Shown here in pieces: positions 38,624 to 51,600 of a stretch of DNA of 64,000 nt. Positions within the stretch are counted from its first letter, which is position 1; the number at the start of each line of letters is the position of its first letter. The notes below the pieces were generated by a model. It searched no databases. It was not told where the DNA came from and saw only the letters and a program-made list of their open reading frames with translations. The translations under genes and the position numbers were made by a program. The stretch covers positions 25,899,937 through 25,963,936 of the forward strand of contig OY855905.1 in assembly GCA_963693305.1 (NCBI GenBank). Reading direction: 5' to 3'. The DNA is from Meandrina meandrites (taxonomy: Eukaryota > Cnidaria > Anthozoa > Scleractinia > Meandrinidae).

Positions 38624-38629
38624 AATAAA
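38624..38629 (+). terminator. Candidate polyadenylation signal of FGF-B
   Basis: AATAAA 63 bp after the FGF-B stop codon. It is the nearest canonical signal on the same strand, though a longer 3' UTR is possible. Confidence 0.45.
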
Positions 38630-40108
38630 AGGCAACAACTTCCATTTGTACTGGGAGTCGGTGAATCTCTAGCAAGCAAAAGACATCAGTTCTGTGAAGG
38701 AAAGATCCTTTTTAATCGATCAACTTGACATTATTTATCTTCACTTTTAGAAATTAGAGTAAAACATACTTGAACGTGTTAGGACCTTGAATGTGTTGTG
38801 ACCGTGAAAATCACACTTTTGATATGTATACGTATGACTCAAGTACATGCCAAATATTAGAATGTACTAAGGCGGCTTGCAAGCTGGCATCAATCATAAT
38901 TATCAGTTAAGTCTATAAGTCAATTTTATTACAATTTTCTGTAATATTAATATAGAAAGATATCCAGCAAAACAAAATACTCAATCAGACATATCGAATT
39001 ATCAATTCTCCCTATTGACTCCCATAAAATCCTTTTAATGTTGGTTTTGAGAATCTGTGGTACATCAAGGCAATATCTGTCATTGCTATGACAAAGAGTT
39101 GACATGGAAGAAGAATTTAGATGTTATCGAACGGTTATCAATTAGCTTCAGTCCAATTTTAAAGGAGCTACGTCACGGGGATTTCGTGGATTTTTAGACT
39201 AAACTATTCTGAAATAAGTGGTAGGCAACTTTTTTAACCCAACCCGTAAAAAAACATTATCTTTGAACATCTAAAGGAAGATATAACCTCAATCCTCTGT
39301 TAATCTGCGGAGAGAACTCAAACCACGGCTAGAAATATCGATATTTTTGAAAATGCGCGGTGATAACTTGAAACGTTAAGCCTCAATTTTTCAAGTTTTA
39401 ATCCAATTCCATCCTAACTATCTGCAGCCAGAGAGGCTTGTTAACAGTTCCAGTGCTCTAATATAGCAATTGTTAATAAAAACGGGCCATTATTTTTAGG
39501 TTTCCTATGACAGAAACATATATTTTGGCTGTTCAAAATCTGTTCAAATCCGCGATAAAGCCCTTTTAAAACTATTGTTGAAAAGGTAACTCAGTTTAGC
39601 CAAAAAACAACAACAATGAAATATAGGATATTAAGATTTGATTAGTAGTTACAAGCATGCTAATGAAGGAGAACTGAATGTATCGAACGTTCAGATATTT
39701 ATTCTTGTATATTTATGTTTTTGTCCTCTCTGATTGAAATATTAAGAATAACTCCTACGGGGAATGTTGACACAGTGCCTTTGATTATTTTTAGCGTTTT
39801 TAGAAAATATTTGTCAGTAAAAATTTGTTCCTTGAACTTACTTTACCACAACAGAACACAAGAAATACAATTTAAAGAAATGAAATGACATTGTTATAAT
39901 ATAAAAACAGTCAACATACCATAACACCAAGTCTTCTTCGCAGCAGTTTCACTTGGTAAAAACCCTTCTATCTTTGGTTACTACACTGGACAGCAAGTAA
40001 AGTTTCACCGTCCTCAGTGCAATAACTTTAAGGATGGAACAGCTAAGTTTCCAACAAATAAAGCTTCAATGGTTTCTGATTGGTCGTAGAAATAACAAAC
40101 GTGTGCGT

Positions 40109-40169
40109 TTTCTTCTTCTTCTTCTTCTTCTTCTTCTTCTTCTTCTTCTTCTTCTTCTTCTTCTTCTTC
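40109..40169. repeat. (TTC)n microsatellite, about 20 units
   Basis: An uninterrupted TTC/CTT run of about 60 bp, with the purine-rich GAA strand on minus. No other function can be inferred. Confidence 0.9.
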
Positions 40170-40261
40170 CTGGGTGACTCACCTCCTTCAATTCTGAAGA
40201 TTCTCGTGAGCAATCAAACTAAACTAGCAAAATCGCTAATCGACTTATGCGCGCATGGTCG

Positions 40262-40745
40262 CGCCAAAAAGGCAAGCTTAGGGCTTTGACAAGAAAGGAT
40301 CCTCTCTTGGCCCTCCCCGAGCGATATATTTTTGAGGCGCTGTGAAGAGCATGGTTTTCAAGCAGTTTAGTCTGGCATAGGGTATTGAAATTAGAGAGTT
40401 TTGGTCTAGAATAGGGTATCACTTGCCGGGAAACTGATCAGTGGTATGAAGAATTAAGTCCAGAATAGGAATAGAAACTCGGAAGAGAAAGAGGCTTTCC
40501 TAAACGTAAATAGAATCATCGCAGCAACGTTTTTTGACGGATGGTATTACATTAAAACCACAAATAGTGATGCAGTTCTAAAAAGAGCAAGTCTGGGATA
40601 GGGTAGGGATTTTCGGTGTCTAGTGTAGTACAGGGTTCCAAAATCAGCTGAACTTGGTCTGGTATAGGGTACGGGTTTCAGAGTCCCAGCGGCACACCCC
40701 CACCCAAAAATATACAGAGTACCCACCCGGGGGGCTCTTGGCTTT
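40262..40745 (-). repeat. Degenerate repeat with GTCTGGNATAGGGTA units
   Basis: Units such as AGTCTGGCATAGGGTA, GGTCTAGAATAGGGTA, AGTCTGGGATAGGGTAGGG and GGTCTGGTATAGGGTACGGG recur at irregular spacing. The array ends in a C/G-rich edge (CACCCGGGGGGCT). The units look like the reverse complement of those at 31440-32200, so the two are probably copies of one family. Confidence 0.6.
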
Positions 40746-43700
40746 GATTGGTTCACTTTCCGGACATCATATCAAGATAAAACCGTACAGTATTTTTGCA
40801 AGACGGTCATCTTAGTGTCGCTCGCTTATTTGAATCAGAGTCGCCGTTTTTAGAACTAAAATTTGGCTTGGAATGGATTTTCCTTTTTAACAATTGGTGG
40901 TTTAGAAGAAGATGTATAAAATCAAAGTCAAACCATTTCTCGCAGTGACAGGATCCTGATATCTAAGAGACGCCTTCATTACACCGTGTCGATGGTTCGG
41001 GATGAACAAGGATGTAGATCTCCACAACAGAGGCTCCTATTCATTTTACAAGAGACTACCAACGAAAGATACTTAAATTGAATTGAGAGAGTTGCTGCCA
41101 GTTATGCTTCCTGCGCTATCCACAATATCATAGATTTCTGGAGCCTACTACAATCTTGGAAAAGACTTGTTGGGACAACGCATTTCACACATTTTTCGAG
41201 AGTGTCTTGACTTGGAAGCGCGTAAAAAATATTTTATCCCCCTCTCCCCCTACTCATTGTTGTTTCATGGGGTTTGCGATTCACGACAGCATTGACCACA
41301 TTGAAATGGGGGGAAGGGGTTGAAACACTGAACTGTGATGCCTATAAAATTAGTGGAAATTCGGCCAAGTGTCTCAACAGATTTGTTCAAGATTGCAGCT
41401 GTTCCGTTCCGCTTTTGTTTACGATGCTCAATCAAATTTCCTCCTAAGGTGTTTTATGCTCGTCGATAATTATTACTGCCGATCAAGGTATCAGTAAAAC
41501 GTGCCAGTAAAAAGCTTTCTCTCTCGTCTGCAAACCAGGCACCCTCTAGGACGCCTTCTTAATTGAGTCAGTTTGGTATTTTTTCGGTCTTCTTTTGAGG
41601 TGAGTCTCCAACATCCCAATACCCCAAGAAATCCTTTCTTCGGATTTCCGGATTTTCATGCTAAGAAAACACCACCTGAATTAATCTCTTGTCAATTTTT
41701 ATGTTCCAAAGAAAAAAATCGTTCAAACAATGCCTACAGCAAACACCACCTCCTATGGCCTGGAAAAAAGTTCTCGTCTACATGATTATGCCAAAACTGC
41801 TCACTGTCCTCAATTTTTCTTTAAAACGTGTGGGCGCGGTCCAGGATTCAAGAAAACGCCGTAACTCGTGGTCTCATCCATCTTCATTAGTACTTTCACT
41901 TCTTGTTGATGTTTGACACTAACTTGGACAAGCTCCACGAGCAAATGCCAGTCTGTTTATTAAGCTGTGTCACGTGGTGTCTCGACATGATAATGCCAAA
42001 GATTACGAAGTGGCATTTCCGAAAACACTGACCACACGTTTCTTTACAAGGCACGTGCAAGCCTTGGGACCCTCTAAAACGGCCACCCTACCAACACTTT
42101 CCTAGTTATTGTTGGGAGGTATAGGGCTGCAATATGATACCGTACATTAATTAAACTGAGTAATTCTTAAATTCCAAAGAGTACAAGATGGGTATGTTCA
42201 TACAGAAATGGAAATTGATGTATTTAAATCAATGGACTTATTTATTATGACGACAAGAGGTAATTAAATCATTTTTTTTAAAAAAACAAAGGCAACCGAT
42301 AAAATTGATAAATATTGCAAATTATGTCCTCTCCAGAGTATATAATCATCAATGACGCGGTTGATATCGCCGAAATAAAATTGTGCCCAGTTTTGGCTCT
42401 GCTGTGATTTAAAGATAGCCGCAAGATTGTGAGCAGAGCGCTCATGAAAATTCTGTGCGTGGCTTCAGTTTGTTATGCGCCGTAAGTGGATCTGTTGCTC
42501 CTATGAGGCGTTGTTATGCATAGAGGGGAAGAGAGGTGGCATTTGGTGGAAGTAAATAGGCTCAGAAAAGTCGATGAAAAAAATATCGCTTAGTTAAAAA
42601 GACATTTAACGATATTACGAAAGTCTGTGAACTTCCAAAAATCTGACACTCGTAACTGTGGAGTCTAAATTCTTATCTAACAGAGGTATATCCGGGTCAC
42701 CGATTTTTAATAACCTTATTTCCGCTGCTTTCATTTTCGCCGCCATAAATATCACATGCTTTAAGTTGGTAAAAAAAGAGGGCCAAGAAAACTGTGTTGA
42801 TTGTCAACGAGGATGAAAAACTGAACAAATCTGGTGATTCACATTAACTTTTGCTTTGCTCCAGGAGCTCGAGTTAGTTTTGGCTGCTTAAGCTAAGCTA
42901 AGGATTTCAAACAAAGGACTGTTTTGTGTTCCTCTTTCTAAGACTGTTGTTTGATCAGATTGTTTCTGCATTAATTCTTGTTTTGAATTTTCTCATTTGT
43001 TTTACTACACAACCGAACCGGAAATTATCCCTGCACATAGTTTGACTGCACTGCAGGACTGAGGTTAGATGTCAGCCCACAGAAATCTGCAGCAGGAAGC
43101 GTCACGTTAATTTCATTAGATAATGAATTTCCTATCTTTCAGACTATTTACACTATTTTAGCACGAGTTCGAGAATTTTGAGAGCTCGCAACACGCGGTG
43201 AAACAAGGCCTTGATTGTTTGAATCACGTTCAACTTCCCCACACTGATTGCGCCATTCTGCCAAACGGATGTGCTCCTGTAATCAGCGGTCAAGAAAGTT
43301 AGTATTGACATACTTTGCGAAGCCATTGAATGTCTAGTATGTGGAAGATGACACGCTTGTTGTGGATCTAACTGACATGCTATCCTGTGAAATGGAAATG
43401 TCGCGCGATTTATGAAGTAGGACGTCCTTACTTATCAGGCAATCTGGAAAAGTGAAATCAGTAATTTAAGATCATGAAATAATGGTATTATCTTGATTTT
43501 AGTGATTGTGGCTCATATCAGGTCATTCTGCGGCTTGCTATGACGTCTGGATCTCTAAAAAAAGACACAAAAACTTCTCTGAGGCTAAATTAAAATTAAT
43601 ACTAAAATATCAAAAGTGGTTCTACCTTGACGTTGTCAAAATATTTTTCAACGAAGCCTGAACATTTTATTTTCAACGCTAAAAAATGTAATGTTGGATA

Positions 43701-46147
43701 GAAAAACAGTAATAAATCGCACAACCCAGTAGTCTTAGAGCCGTTTAGCCCGAGTTTTAGCCCCAATATGGTCAAACTTCCTCAAAAGTGGAAAAATGAC
43801 TTGTCTTGCGGGCGACTTATAATGAACCATTTTCCGCTAATGGTTTATTAAACGGAAAAGTGACTCGCCAACTCGTCATTGTCCATCACCCTTTTTCGCG
43901 CCGCGTGGGCAATATAACGGGAAGTACAATTATTAGAGCGAACATCAGCTGACGTGTTGTTTTTTTCCTTTCAGTGTACATTTTGTCAACTGAAACGTGA
44001 TGTTTCCCTCGTTTTCTCGCGAAATCATTTATTCTCAATTTCGAAGTTTCTTTGCTTTAATAAGTCAATTTTCGAGATTTAAGCACAGGTACTTTCGCGG
44101 CCATCACGCGAACTTACGAAACATTACTCAAAGTCATGTTGAAATCCAGTTGTCTTTTTGTGTCGACTTTTATACCTAAGCTTATGTCGAAATCCTAGAA
44201 ATTGTTCACCTCGATTAGCAATACAGGCAGATACAATCAAAGAAACGAGAGAGAGATCCGAAAATAATGAATGATACGCTTTTCCTTTTGTTAAAAATAA
44301 TTTCAAGTAAGCGTAGGTAAACCGGAAAACGGCAAGATGGTTTGAAGGTCCTTAAGCGAATTCCTTCGCAAGCTCACGAAAAATTACTTTGGCATGTCCC
44401 AGTAGAATTGCAAACACACTGTCTCAGCTTAACATGCCCTGTCTGGAACATAAAAATTCCGATGCATATTCTGACAAGAAAAAGAGTATAGACGTCTCCC
44501 GCTAGAGCAAAGATAATTAAAACAGGTTTTCAAACAAATGTACACAAACAAATGCTTTGTCCAACTTCATAGAAAACATTCACTAAATGGCGACCTTGAA
44601 AACATGATGATCAGCTTAAAAAACATTGTTAAGACAAACTCTGCTTGGTAGCCTGGTTTTAGTTTTGTCTCTTAACTCTTTTTTTATCCAAAACCAAGGA
44701 AAGCACGGGCTAATTAGAGACATCAATCACCATGTGTGACCTTTATGTAGTTCTGCGTATCGTGAACTCATGTCATGAATATGGATTTCTCAAAAACCGC
44801 AAAACACGATAACTTTAAGTAGTAGTTCTAACGTAGCATATTACGTACGTTCTTCTGTAATGAATACAATACTATCCATCATAGCGATGGTTATTTCTTG
44901 GTGGCTTACAAATTTGACAGTTGTGATAGAAACTTTAGCCTCGATTAATCGGTTTATAAGCCAGGAATTTGTTTAGTCACCAGCCGCTCCAAAGGCAAAG
45001 GCAGTAACTTTAAGCTCCAAAATAGTCAGCGAAAGTAATAAATCTTGTTTGACTCTGCAAAATAAAAATAAAAGAACAACATGCATTCGCCGGCACGATC
45101 TGAGAACGGCTGGTGGAATTTTAATACAATACTGCGAAGAGCTACCTCACTTTGGGAAAATCAACAGAATTAATAAAATACTCGAATACCCATCATCTCA
45201 TTAAAGTATTATAACCCGGGTTGGGTTTGTGAAGCGAAAAATTTAACGGCTTTCAAGAAGAAACTCTTTCTCGTTGAACCGCGGGTCGCGATCCCGAGTC
45301 ACATGTATTCAACAGAAAATATCAGCAAGCTGGCTGTTATCGATGTTTACAGGAACTCGGTAAAGAGCTCGGTCCGGTTGAGACAGAGATCACGTCTCCT
45401 TAGGACTCTACTTGTAAAGAAACGCACCAATTATTGGATTTCACATTCTAAATAGGAAATATTTGAGCGAAAAAATTGACCCGAGTCACCCCAAGCCCGT
45501 CAAAACAAGAGAGACTTCAGTTTTCCGAGCTTTGACCATGCTGTGCGGCGATACGAAGGATTCTTCAGTCCCTAAATATCGATATTACTATTTGTAGGTT
45601 TGCGATGCGGCCCGATACCGCAAGCACTGTGAATTCGAACTTATCACTAATAAACCGTGCTTAAAGATTTGTTTTGGGCGATACAAACGCTGGCGCGCGG
45701 GAGTTCGCGTAACAGTTACAGACGTATACGCTTTCCATCAAACGCTTTTAACTGTACAAGAATTTTTAATTGTTTATCTCCGAGGAAATTCATGTACACA
45801 GTTCTCAGTTTATGGAATTAGTGTCGAAGAATCCACATGGGGAAAAATTGCACATAAAAGTGACACACAGGCTGGAAGAAAAAGCCTGTTCTAACTTTGA
45901 CATCTAGTCGGGCTGCTCAGCCGATATCAGTGACAACAGAAGATAAAAAGATTTAATTTTTCCCCCGAGAGCTTCGTATAATTACGCGCTGACTATCACA
46001 GTTATAAAACAGAAGGCCTTCTTTAAACAAATTTGATATTTACAAGGAAGGTATAAATAAGGCATAATTTCAATTTGAGAGCTCGATACGAACCCGCTTA
46101 GCTAAATTATAAATTAACCCTGGCGCCAAACTGTTATAATGACACTT

Positions 46148-46906
46148 TCAGACGGGATCTTTGGGTCTTCTTTGCCGCTGTCTACTCGCAGTTTTCTGTC
46201 TTTTATAACAAACACACACTTCGGAACATCCTTTGAGAGGTAAATAGCAAAGGAGGCAAGGCAAGAATATCGAACAAGCCGCCAAACACCCCCATCTGCC
46301 GATGCATGATTTCCGAGGTGGACCGCATGAGCAAGGGTGCTCTGCCGCACTGCCTTCATCGAAGGAATCCTTAGAGCAGTGATACAACACTGCTTTAACC
46401 CCGCACATACAGCTTGCGTAGTCGATTAACACATTCACGTCCCGCTTACAGCAAAACAACTTGATATCGTCATCTCCACTATGTTTGCATTGGAGTACAT
46501 TACTACGACACGGCGGTCGCAATTGTACCGGTGTTGCCTGTCCTGTGGGTCTCGGTTGTGAAGTTACAACTTCTGACGGTGGACTGCGTACAGTTCCTCC
46601 CGTATGTCTCCTAACAAATGCGTTGAACGTCCTGTTAGTAGCGGGAGTCGATAAACGAAGTCGATTGTCACGATCCGCGACTAAGATGGGTTGGCGAGGT
46701 GCAGTTGTCGCCGACCGCTTCGTAGCGGCCGCGATAACACAGTAATCTGAGTGATATTCATCCTTGTTCACAATCGTATCAACTTTGCTAACAGTATTCT
46801 GTGTTCGTATTCGATGTTTTGAGTCGTAATCCACGCTCCTTTTCTCCCAAACAATTGTCTTTTCCAGTGGGTTCTCGTGTAGAGTGACCGCTGTCTCTAC
46901 CGCCAT
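46148..46906 (-). CDS. SPRY: Sprouty-like protein, intact single exon
   Basis: Intracellular feedback antagonist of receptor tyrosine kinase/Ras-MAPK signalling, known to be induced by FGF in other animals. 252 aa from the first ATG. The frame stays open upstream to about 46984 with no earlier ATG, and a good acceptor on minus (TTTATTTTTCAG at about 47056-47067) would give a 5' UTR exon join. The C-terminal half (about residues 133-235) is the cysteine-rich Sprouty (SPR) domain: DYASCMCGVKAVLYHCSKD, EHPCSCG, CIGRWGC and FLPCLLCYLPLKGC follow the family in order. The tail is basic. Tyr51 in NKDEYHSDY sits where vertebrate Sproutys have the phospho-tyrosine of NEYTEGP (residue 53-55), but the flanking residues differ. 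The CxC-rich first part of the domain looks reduced. Spred is unlikely because no EVH1 or KBD segment is present. Confidence 0.9.
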   Translation of the reverse strand: MAVETAVTLHENPLEKTIVWEKRSVDYDSKHRIRTQNTVSKVDTIVNKDEYHSDYCVIAAATKRSATTAPRQPILVADRDNRLRLSTPATNRTFNAFVRRHTGGTVRSPPSEVVTSQPRPTGQATPVQLRPPCRSNVLQCKHSGDDDIKLFCCKRDVNVLIDYASCMCGVKAVLYHCSKDSFDEGSAAEHPCSCGPPRKSCIGRWGCLAACSIFLPCLLCYLPLKGCSEVCVCYKRQKTASRQRQRRPKDPV

Positions 46907-47700
46907 CAAACATTGATAGCCATTCAAATGGACGTCTTGAAAAACACTTTGGATTAATTTCGCCGGGATCAGGCGTCCTCGAAGTCACCCAGATCCAGCG
47001 AATGAATGCCGAACGCCATCATATGGCCTCAGCGAACGGGAAAACTACAGGCGATCTGAAAAATAAACCCAAAGTACGTTGAGCAAATGAAACCCTTGGG
47101 ACTAAATGAACATGAATAAAGCTTTCATCAATTAACATTACGTTAATCAAAATACAGTTTATATATAGTATCAGAATGCTAGGGGTGAAGGGCATACAGC
47201 TGGAGTTGCCGGAGAAAAGTAATATTTCGGTTTTTTCTCACCTACACCGAAGATAGAAAAGATACAGCCAGCTAATTGAAAACTCGCACGATTGATTGTT
47301 CTCGAATGCCCAGCGAAAAGTTCCGTGTTGAGAATGCACTGCCAGCACGCGCAGGAAATGAAGGAATGTTTCCGGCAGTAGTCCGGATTCTTACTGATCG
47401 AGACATTGGCCAGTAAACTTATCCATTCAGCCAGCAGATAAAACCAACTCGCGTTACACTCCAACTAGGCCGTGTGGCTAACCAAAGCTTTTGAACCCCG
47501 CTCGTAACGGCTCGCGGCTTGCGAGCGATCGATAGCAACCCTCTACTACGGCTCACGCGCGGAGCACTCGAATGAGTTGACAATGCAAACGACTGCCTTG
47601 AGCCACAAAACGAACTAATGCAATTCACCGCCCACGAACTAAAGCCATATCTGTGTTATTGTGATTTGTGACGTCACAACACGCCCCTCTTCTGCAATTG
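46907..47700 (-). promoter_or_regulatory. Possible 5' UTR/promoter region of Sprouty
   Basis: CpG-richer sequence at about 47480-47560, and a consensus CRE (TGACGTCA) at 47669-47676. A minus-strand donor (TAG|GTGAGA) at about 47242 could join a 5' non-coding exon to the acceptor at about 47056. All of this is inferred from motifs; no transcript evidence is available. Confidence 0.3.
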
Positions 47701-48056
47701 CTTCTTCGCAAGATATTTTCGCGTCGCGCGTGGCACGGTAAAACAGACGATTTCTCGATAACCCATGTATCTTTCTATCACTCTAAGCCTTTGGCTGACG
47801 TGGAGCTAACAGCGCAAAGGAAATTTTCCTCATCCGAAGGCCGGTCTGTTTATCTGTTTATTAAAACGCCATATTGCTTGCTGAAGACAGTCTCTCTCAA
47901 TGTGACTTCCGGTTTCATTCTGGTCAGAACAAAGGCTGCAGACAAAGGGTTTGTTCGTGTGTCTTTGGATTTACATAATGAACATACTAAACATATTCTG
48001 CAAATTACTCAAAAATCCTAAGAAGCTTAACATTTCTTGCCTTTGAGCTGTTTCAG

Positions 48057-48620
48057 TTGAGTCTTGTTCCAGGTTTCGTCGAATTTTGCGTTTCTCTCTG
48101 GTGCGCTCAGCTAATCACGCGTTTTCTATCAGCTGTCAACTCTTTGAAAACATTTTCTTGCATTAATTTTGCGATCAAGTTTGACAGCGACAGGAGACTG
48201 GATGTTTGTATATCTTTCTTTGCTTTAGAACGAGAAACTACAGGACTGGATCTAGGCTATAAGACACTTGATATAGATGTAATTGATGACCCATGTTTGG
48301 GGGGTTCCAGTCACCCTTTAATGAACATAAAAATTGGGTCAACCACTATGCCATCAAAACCCTTCACTTCCGACGCCAGTTTCCGATTTTGTGTGATGGG
48401 ATTTAAGCTGACAACCGGGTCTGTCGGGAAACCAGCAAGCACTCAAGAAAAGCAACTGCGAAATTGGAAAAATCCAATATGTCAACTTTCAATAGATTTA
48501 ATCATCCGTTGGAGCGCTTTCAAGTTTGGCGCATGCAGAGGAGAACAGACCGTCATTTCAAGTCCGGTAACCCAACACTTGAAAGTGGCGTATTGGCCTG
48601 GAGGGGTGTATGAATATTAG
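48057..48620 (+). other. Unassigned open frame of 187 codons
   Basis: Stop-free for 187 codons, somewhat longer than expected by chance at this base composition. It opens with TTG, and an AG at 48070-48071 (TTGTTCCAG) could act as a splice acceptor. The sequence has no signal peptide, repeats, cysteine pattern or domain I recognise. It could be a terminal exon of an unknown gene, a decayed mobile-element frame, or chance. Confidence 0.2.
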
Positions 48621-51600
48621 ATGCCTTAAAATCTGCTCCAAGGCTGGCGCTTGAGAGGGCAACTAAGCCTTTACAATCCTAGTGCCTTTACTTGAAGGTC
48701 TAGAAAAAGGAATTTTGACTCAAAAAACGTCCGGTTATTTACCAACGTTTTCAAACAAGCAAAGGAAAACGATATTGCTTAACTTTCATTAGTGAAAAAG
48801 AACAATATACACATTTGCATCTCCATAAACAATATAGTTTCCGGTCGTCAGCTATCTCGCCTTTCTTCCAGTAGGTTCTTTGAAATATTTATTTTCGATC
48901 AGGTTAGTGACTAATGCAATTTTCTAAACGTGATCGAGGATTTCTTAAACAGATTTTGCTTTGCGCGGGTCGATCTCTTTTCTAAAACTGCGGAAAACCC
49001 CAAAGAAAGAGGCTCAAGGCAGAGTCCTTTACACTTCAAAAGGAACCGAAAGTGCCAAAATGTAATTACGGCCCAAGAAGAGTGTTCGTGCCTTTGTTAG
49101 GGGTTTCCTGCTTTGTCCATAGGCCTATTTTCCATCAAAACAAACACCTGCTAAGGGCTTCATGACGTTGAATTAACGCCAGCAATCTCGTTGCCAATTA
49201 TTTTGCGTCTCCGCGAAGCTAAACTGCGAAGGAATGTCACAGTGTGTACACAAGCAAATTAAATTCAGGCGACCAAATGCGACAGAACTTGATTCAGCAA
49301 ACATGGGGGGCTTTTATGAATCAACTGGGATGACAGTTTGGATGAGAAGTAATTTCAGAGCCGCGGGGAGCGTAAAATAATAATTGTTTGTGCGTGATAC
49401 ACTAAGCGCCGGAGCGGATCACATGCAAATTTGATGTTCGCTATTTAATATATGCACACAGAATACCCAGGCTGTGGGTGCTTCATTTGAACAGAAACAC
49501 TTAGAAGTTGGTTTTTAAAAAGGTGAAAGGACTTTCTGAACAGGCATTTGCATCGCGAAAGGGAAATATTAATTACAGCTGATTTTCTTGACGTGTTTAC
49601 ATGCTGATTTGAACAACTCTCGTTTACAGTATTCATATCTTTTTGTATTTTTTTTTACGGCAACTGAAAGTGGAAACGAGACATTGGGAAAGGCCGGTAC
49701 GCTGATAAAACCCTTTCGTAGGTTTTCTCAATTCAGCCTGGAGCAAAAAAAATATAATCGTTAATTCATTTCTTACTTAGATTCCTAAATTTGTTATACT
49801 GAGAATCGAGGGTGATAGGTCATTTGTGGATGAGAAAAAATACCAGGTGCGTATTCACTAATACTGTAATATACAAACTAAACAAACAAAACAAACTAAA
49901 CCAATAAAAATGGGCCTGTTCCGAAGGGTTTTTTTTTCATCCAACTTCTTTATTTTGGTGTCGAAAGACTTTTTATGATCAGCGGAGTGAACTCGATTGC
50001 TAGTGGTTGTTGACAATAAACTGGGCTAAAATGTGCTACCACTGATCGATGTGGCTCAAAGACTAGAGGTTGACTGAAAACGCTGTTTAACATAGCTCAC
50101 AAGAGCCCGTTGAAGGAAAAACAAATTGGATTAAAGGTAAAAAATAGGGTTACTCTAACTGAACACATCTCGACGATGAGATGATGAGGGTACAAAATTA
50201 AAAGCGATCGGTGCAGGGTCATACAGGTTGAAGAAAAATTAAGCCAATATATAACTGTGCATTTGATACTGACTTATATCAGCACAGTGAAAAAAGCTTG
50301 GAAGTTTGGATAAGCGGCGTAAAACATCCGCAAAACAAACATTTATAGATGAATAAGCATGGAAAATTTATTTAACGCGACCTCGTAGGAAAAAAAAAAA
50401 CGATTTGATGAAGTTAAATACACTACTAAGTTATCAAAGCACGTCTTAGTTGATATAAAGGATTTATTTTATCGCGTTACGTATTTGTGTACTGCCGTTT
50501 TCGATCCTTCCGGATTTTCAAGTTCTTAAAATATTTGCAGCGATTAAAAATTATAGAATGTTCCATGGCATGAAACATAATCAAGCAACTGTCCTTGTAG
50601 CTCGTTTGGTAAATGAGGGTTTAATTACGCAATGCAAAGACGGCTTAAAATGAGAGGTGAAAGTTCTTCTTTCTGGTCTCTCGTTCTCACGGGTCTTTGG
50701 TTCTAATGAGTGCTTTTTCAGGTTCGAGCGCGCGGTTCAGTCACTAAGCCAGAACCTGCAGTTAAGTTCAAGATGTTGAAGTAGTCTTTTGAAATTTCTC
50801 TGCTCCAGAATACTTGCTATCTTTTTGTAAAAGCATGTAAAAAGCTTGAGATAAGAAATGTTTAAAAATGCAACGTTTTTTTTTCGCATAGCACTTAGTC
50901 TTGCTAAGGTTCTTATGAACAGTGAAATTTTCAAGAACTTACATCGCGAAATTAAAAGCAGTTTCAATCAAATGAAAATTCTTTCCGTGACTTTGATTGT
51001 CTCAGTAGCATTACCTCGGCATCAAGTAATCGTCTAATTTAGAAGTTAAAAAACTAACGGTCTTACCATAGTTAAGAACAGATGTCGAGTATCAGATTTG
51101 TACTGGCTTTGTAAGGAAAAAACCCGACGGCATATTGGATTATCAAACACGAAAGATTTATGGCCGCGATATTCACAAGTCTCAAGGGCAAAACTTATTC
51201 AAGTTCCTTTCGCTTAAAAGGAACATAGACATTCATTAAGAGCATCAAAAACATTACTTGATCAGATAAAAATTACTCTGGTTTTCTTGGTAATATAATG
51301 TTCCATGTGTCCCTTGCCCATTCGTTTGTTAAGGTGGTACAACGCCGGAATACCACTCAGTGATCAAACTCAACATACAGTATTTGCATTAAGTACTTGA
51401 GATATTTGCTTTGCTGTTTCGGTTTCTATATTACCGACTTTTAAACAAACACTGAATAGTCGTGATTTTCCGTGAACAGTGTAAAAAGTTGAACGGCAGG
51501 CAAGCGAACAAATGAACACTGAAGTACGACTGACCTGCACTGCACCAGGGCTTTAGAAGGGAAACAGACGAGAAACGGCGGAAAATCAGTCGACATCACA

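Larger units (their letters stand above)
38630..46147. other. Intergenic between FGF-B and Sprouty
   Basis: No gene is supported. It contains a (TTC)n microsatellite (40109-40169) and a degenerate repeat array (about 40262-40745). A variant ATTAAA on the minus strand at 45952-45957 could end the Sprouty transcript. An open frame on + at 45598-45894 follows an AG but has no ATG and no recognisable domain. Confidence 0.4.

Noticed and set aside
45598..45894. Open frame of about 99 codons on + after a TTGTAG acceptor-like site, opposite the Sprouty 3' end
   Set aside because: It has no ATG, no donor and no known domain; stop-free runs of this length are expected many times by chance in 64 kb.
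49790..49846. Short open segment between an acceptor-like TTACTTAG and a donor-like CAG|GTGCGT
   Set aside because: About 20 residues, no family match and no partner exons in frame nearby.
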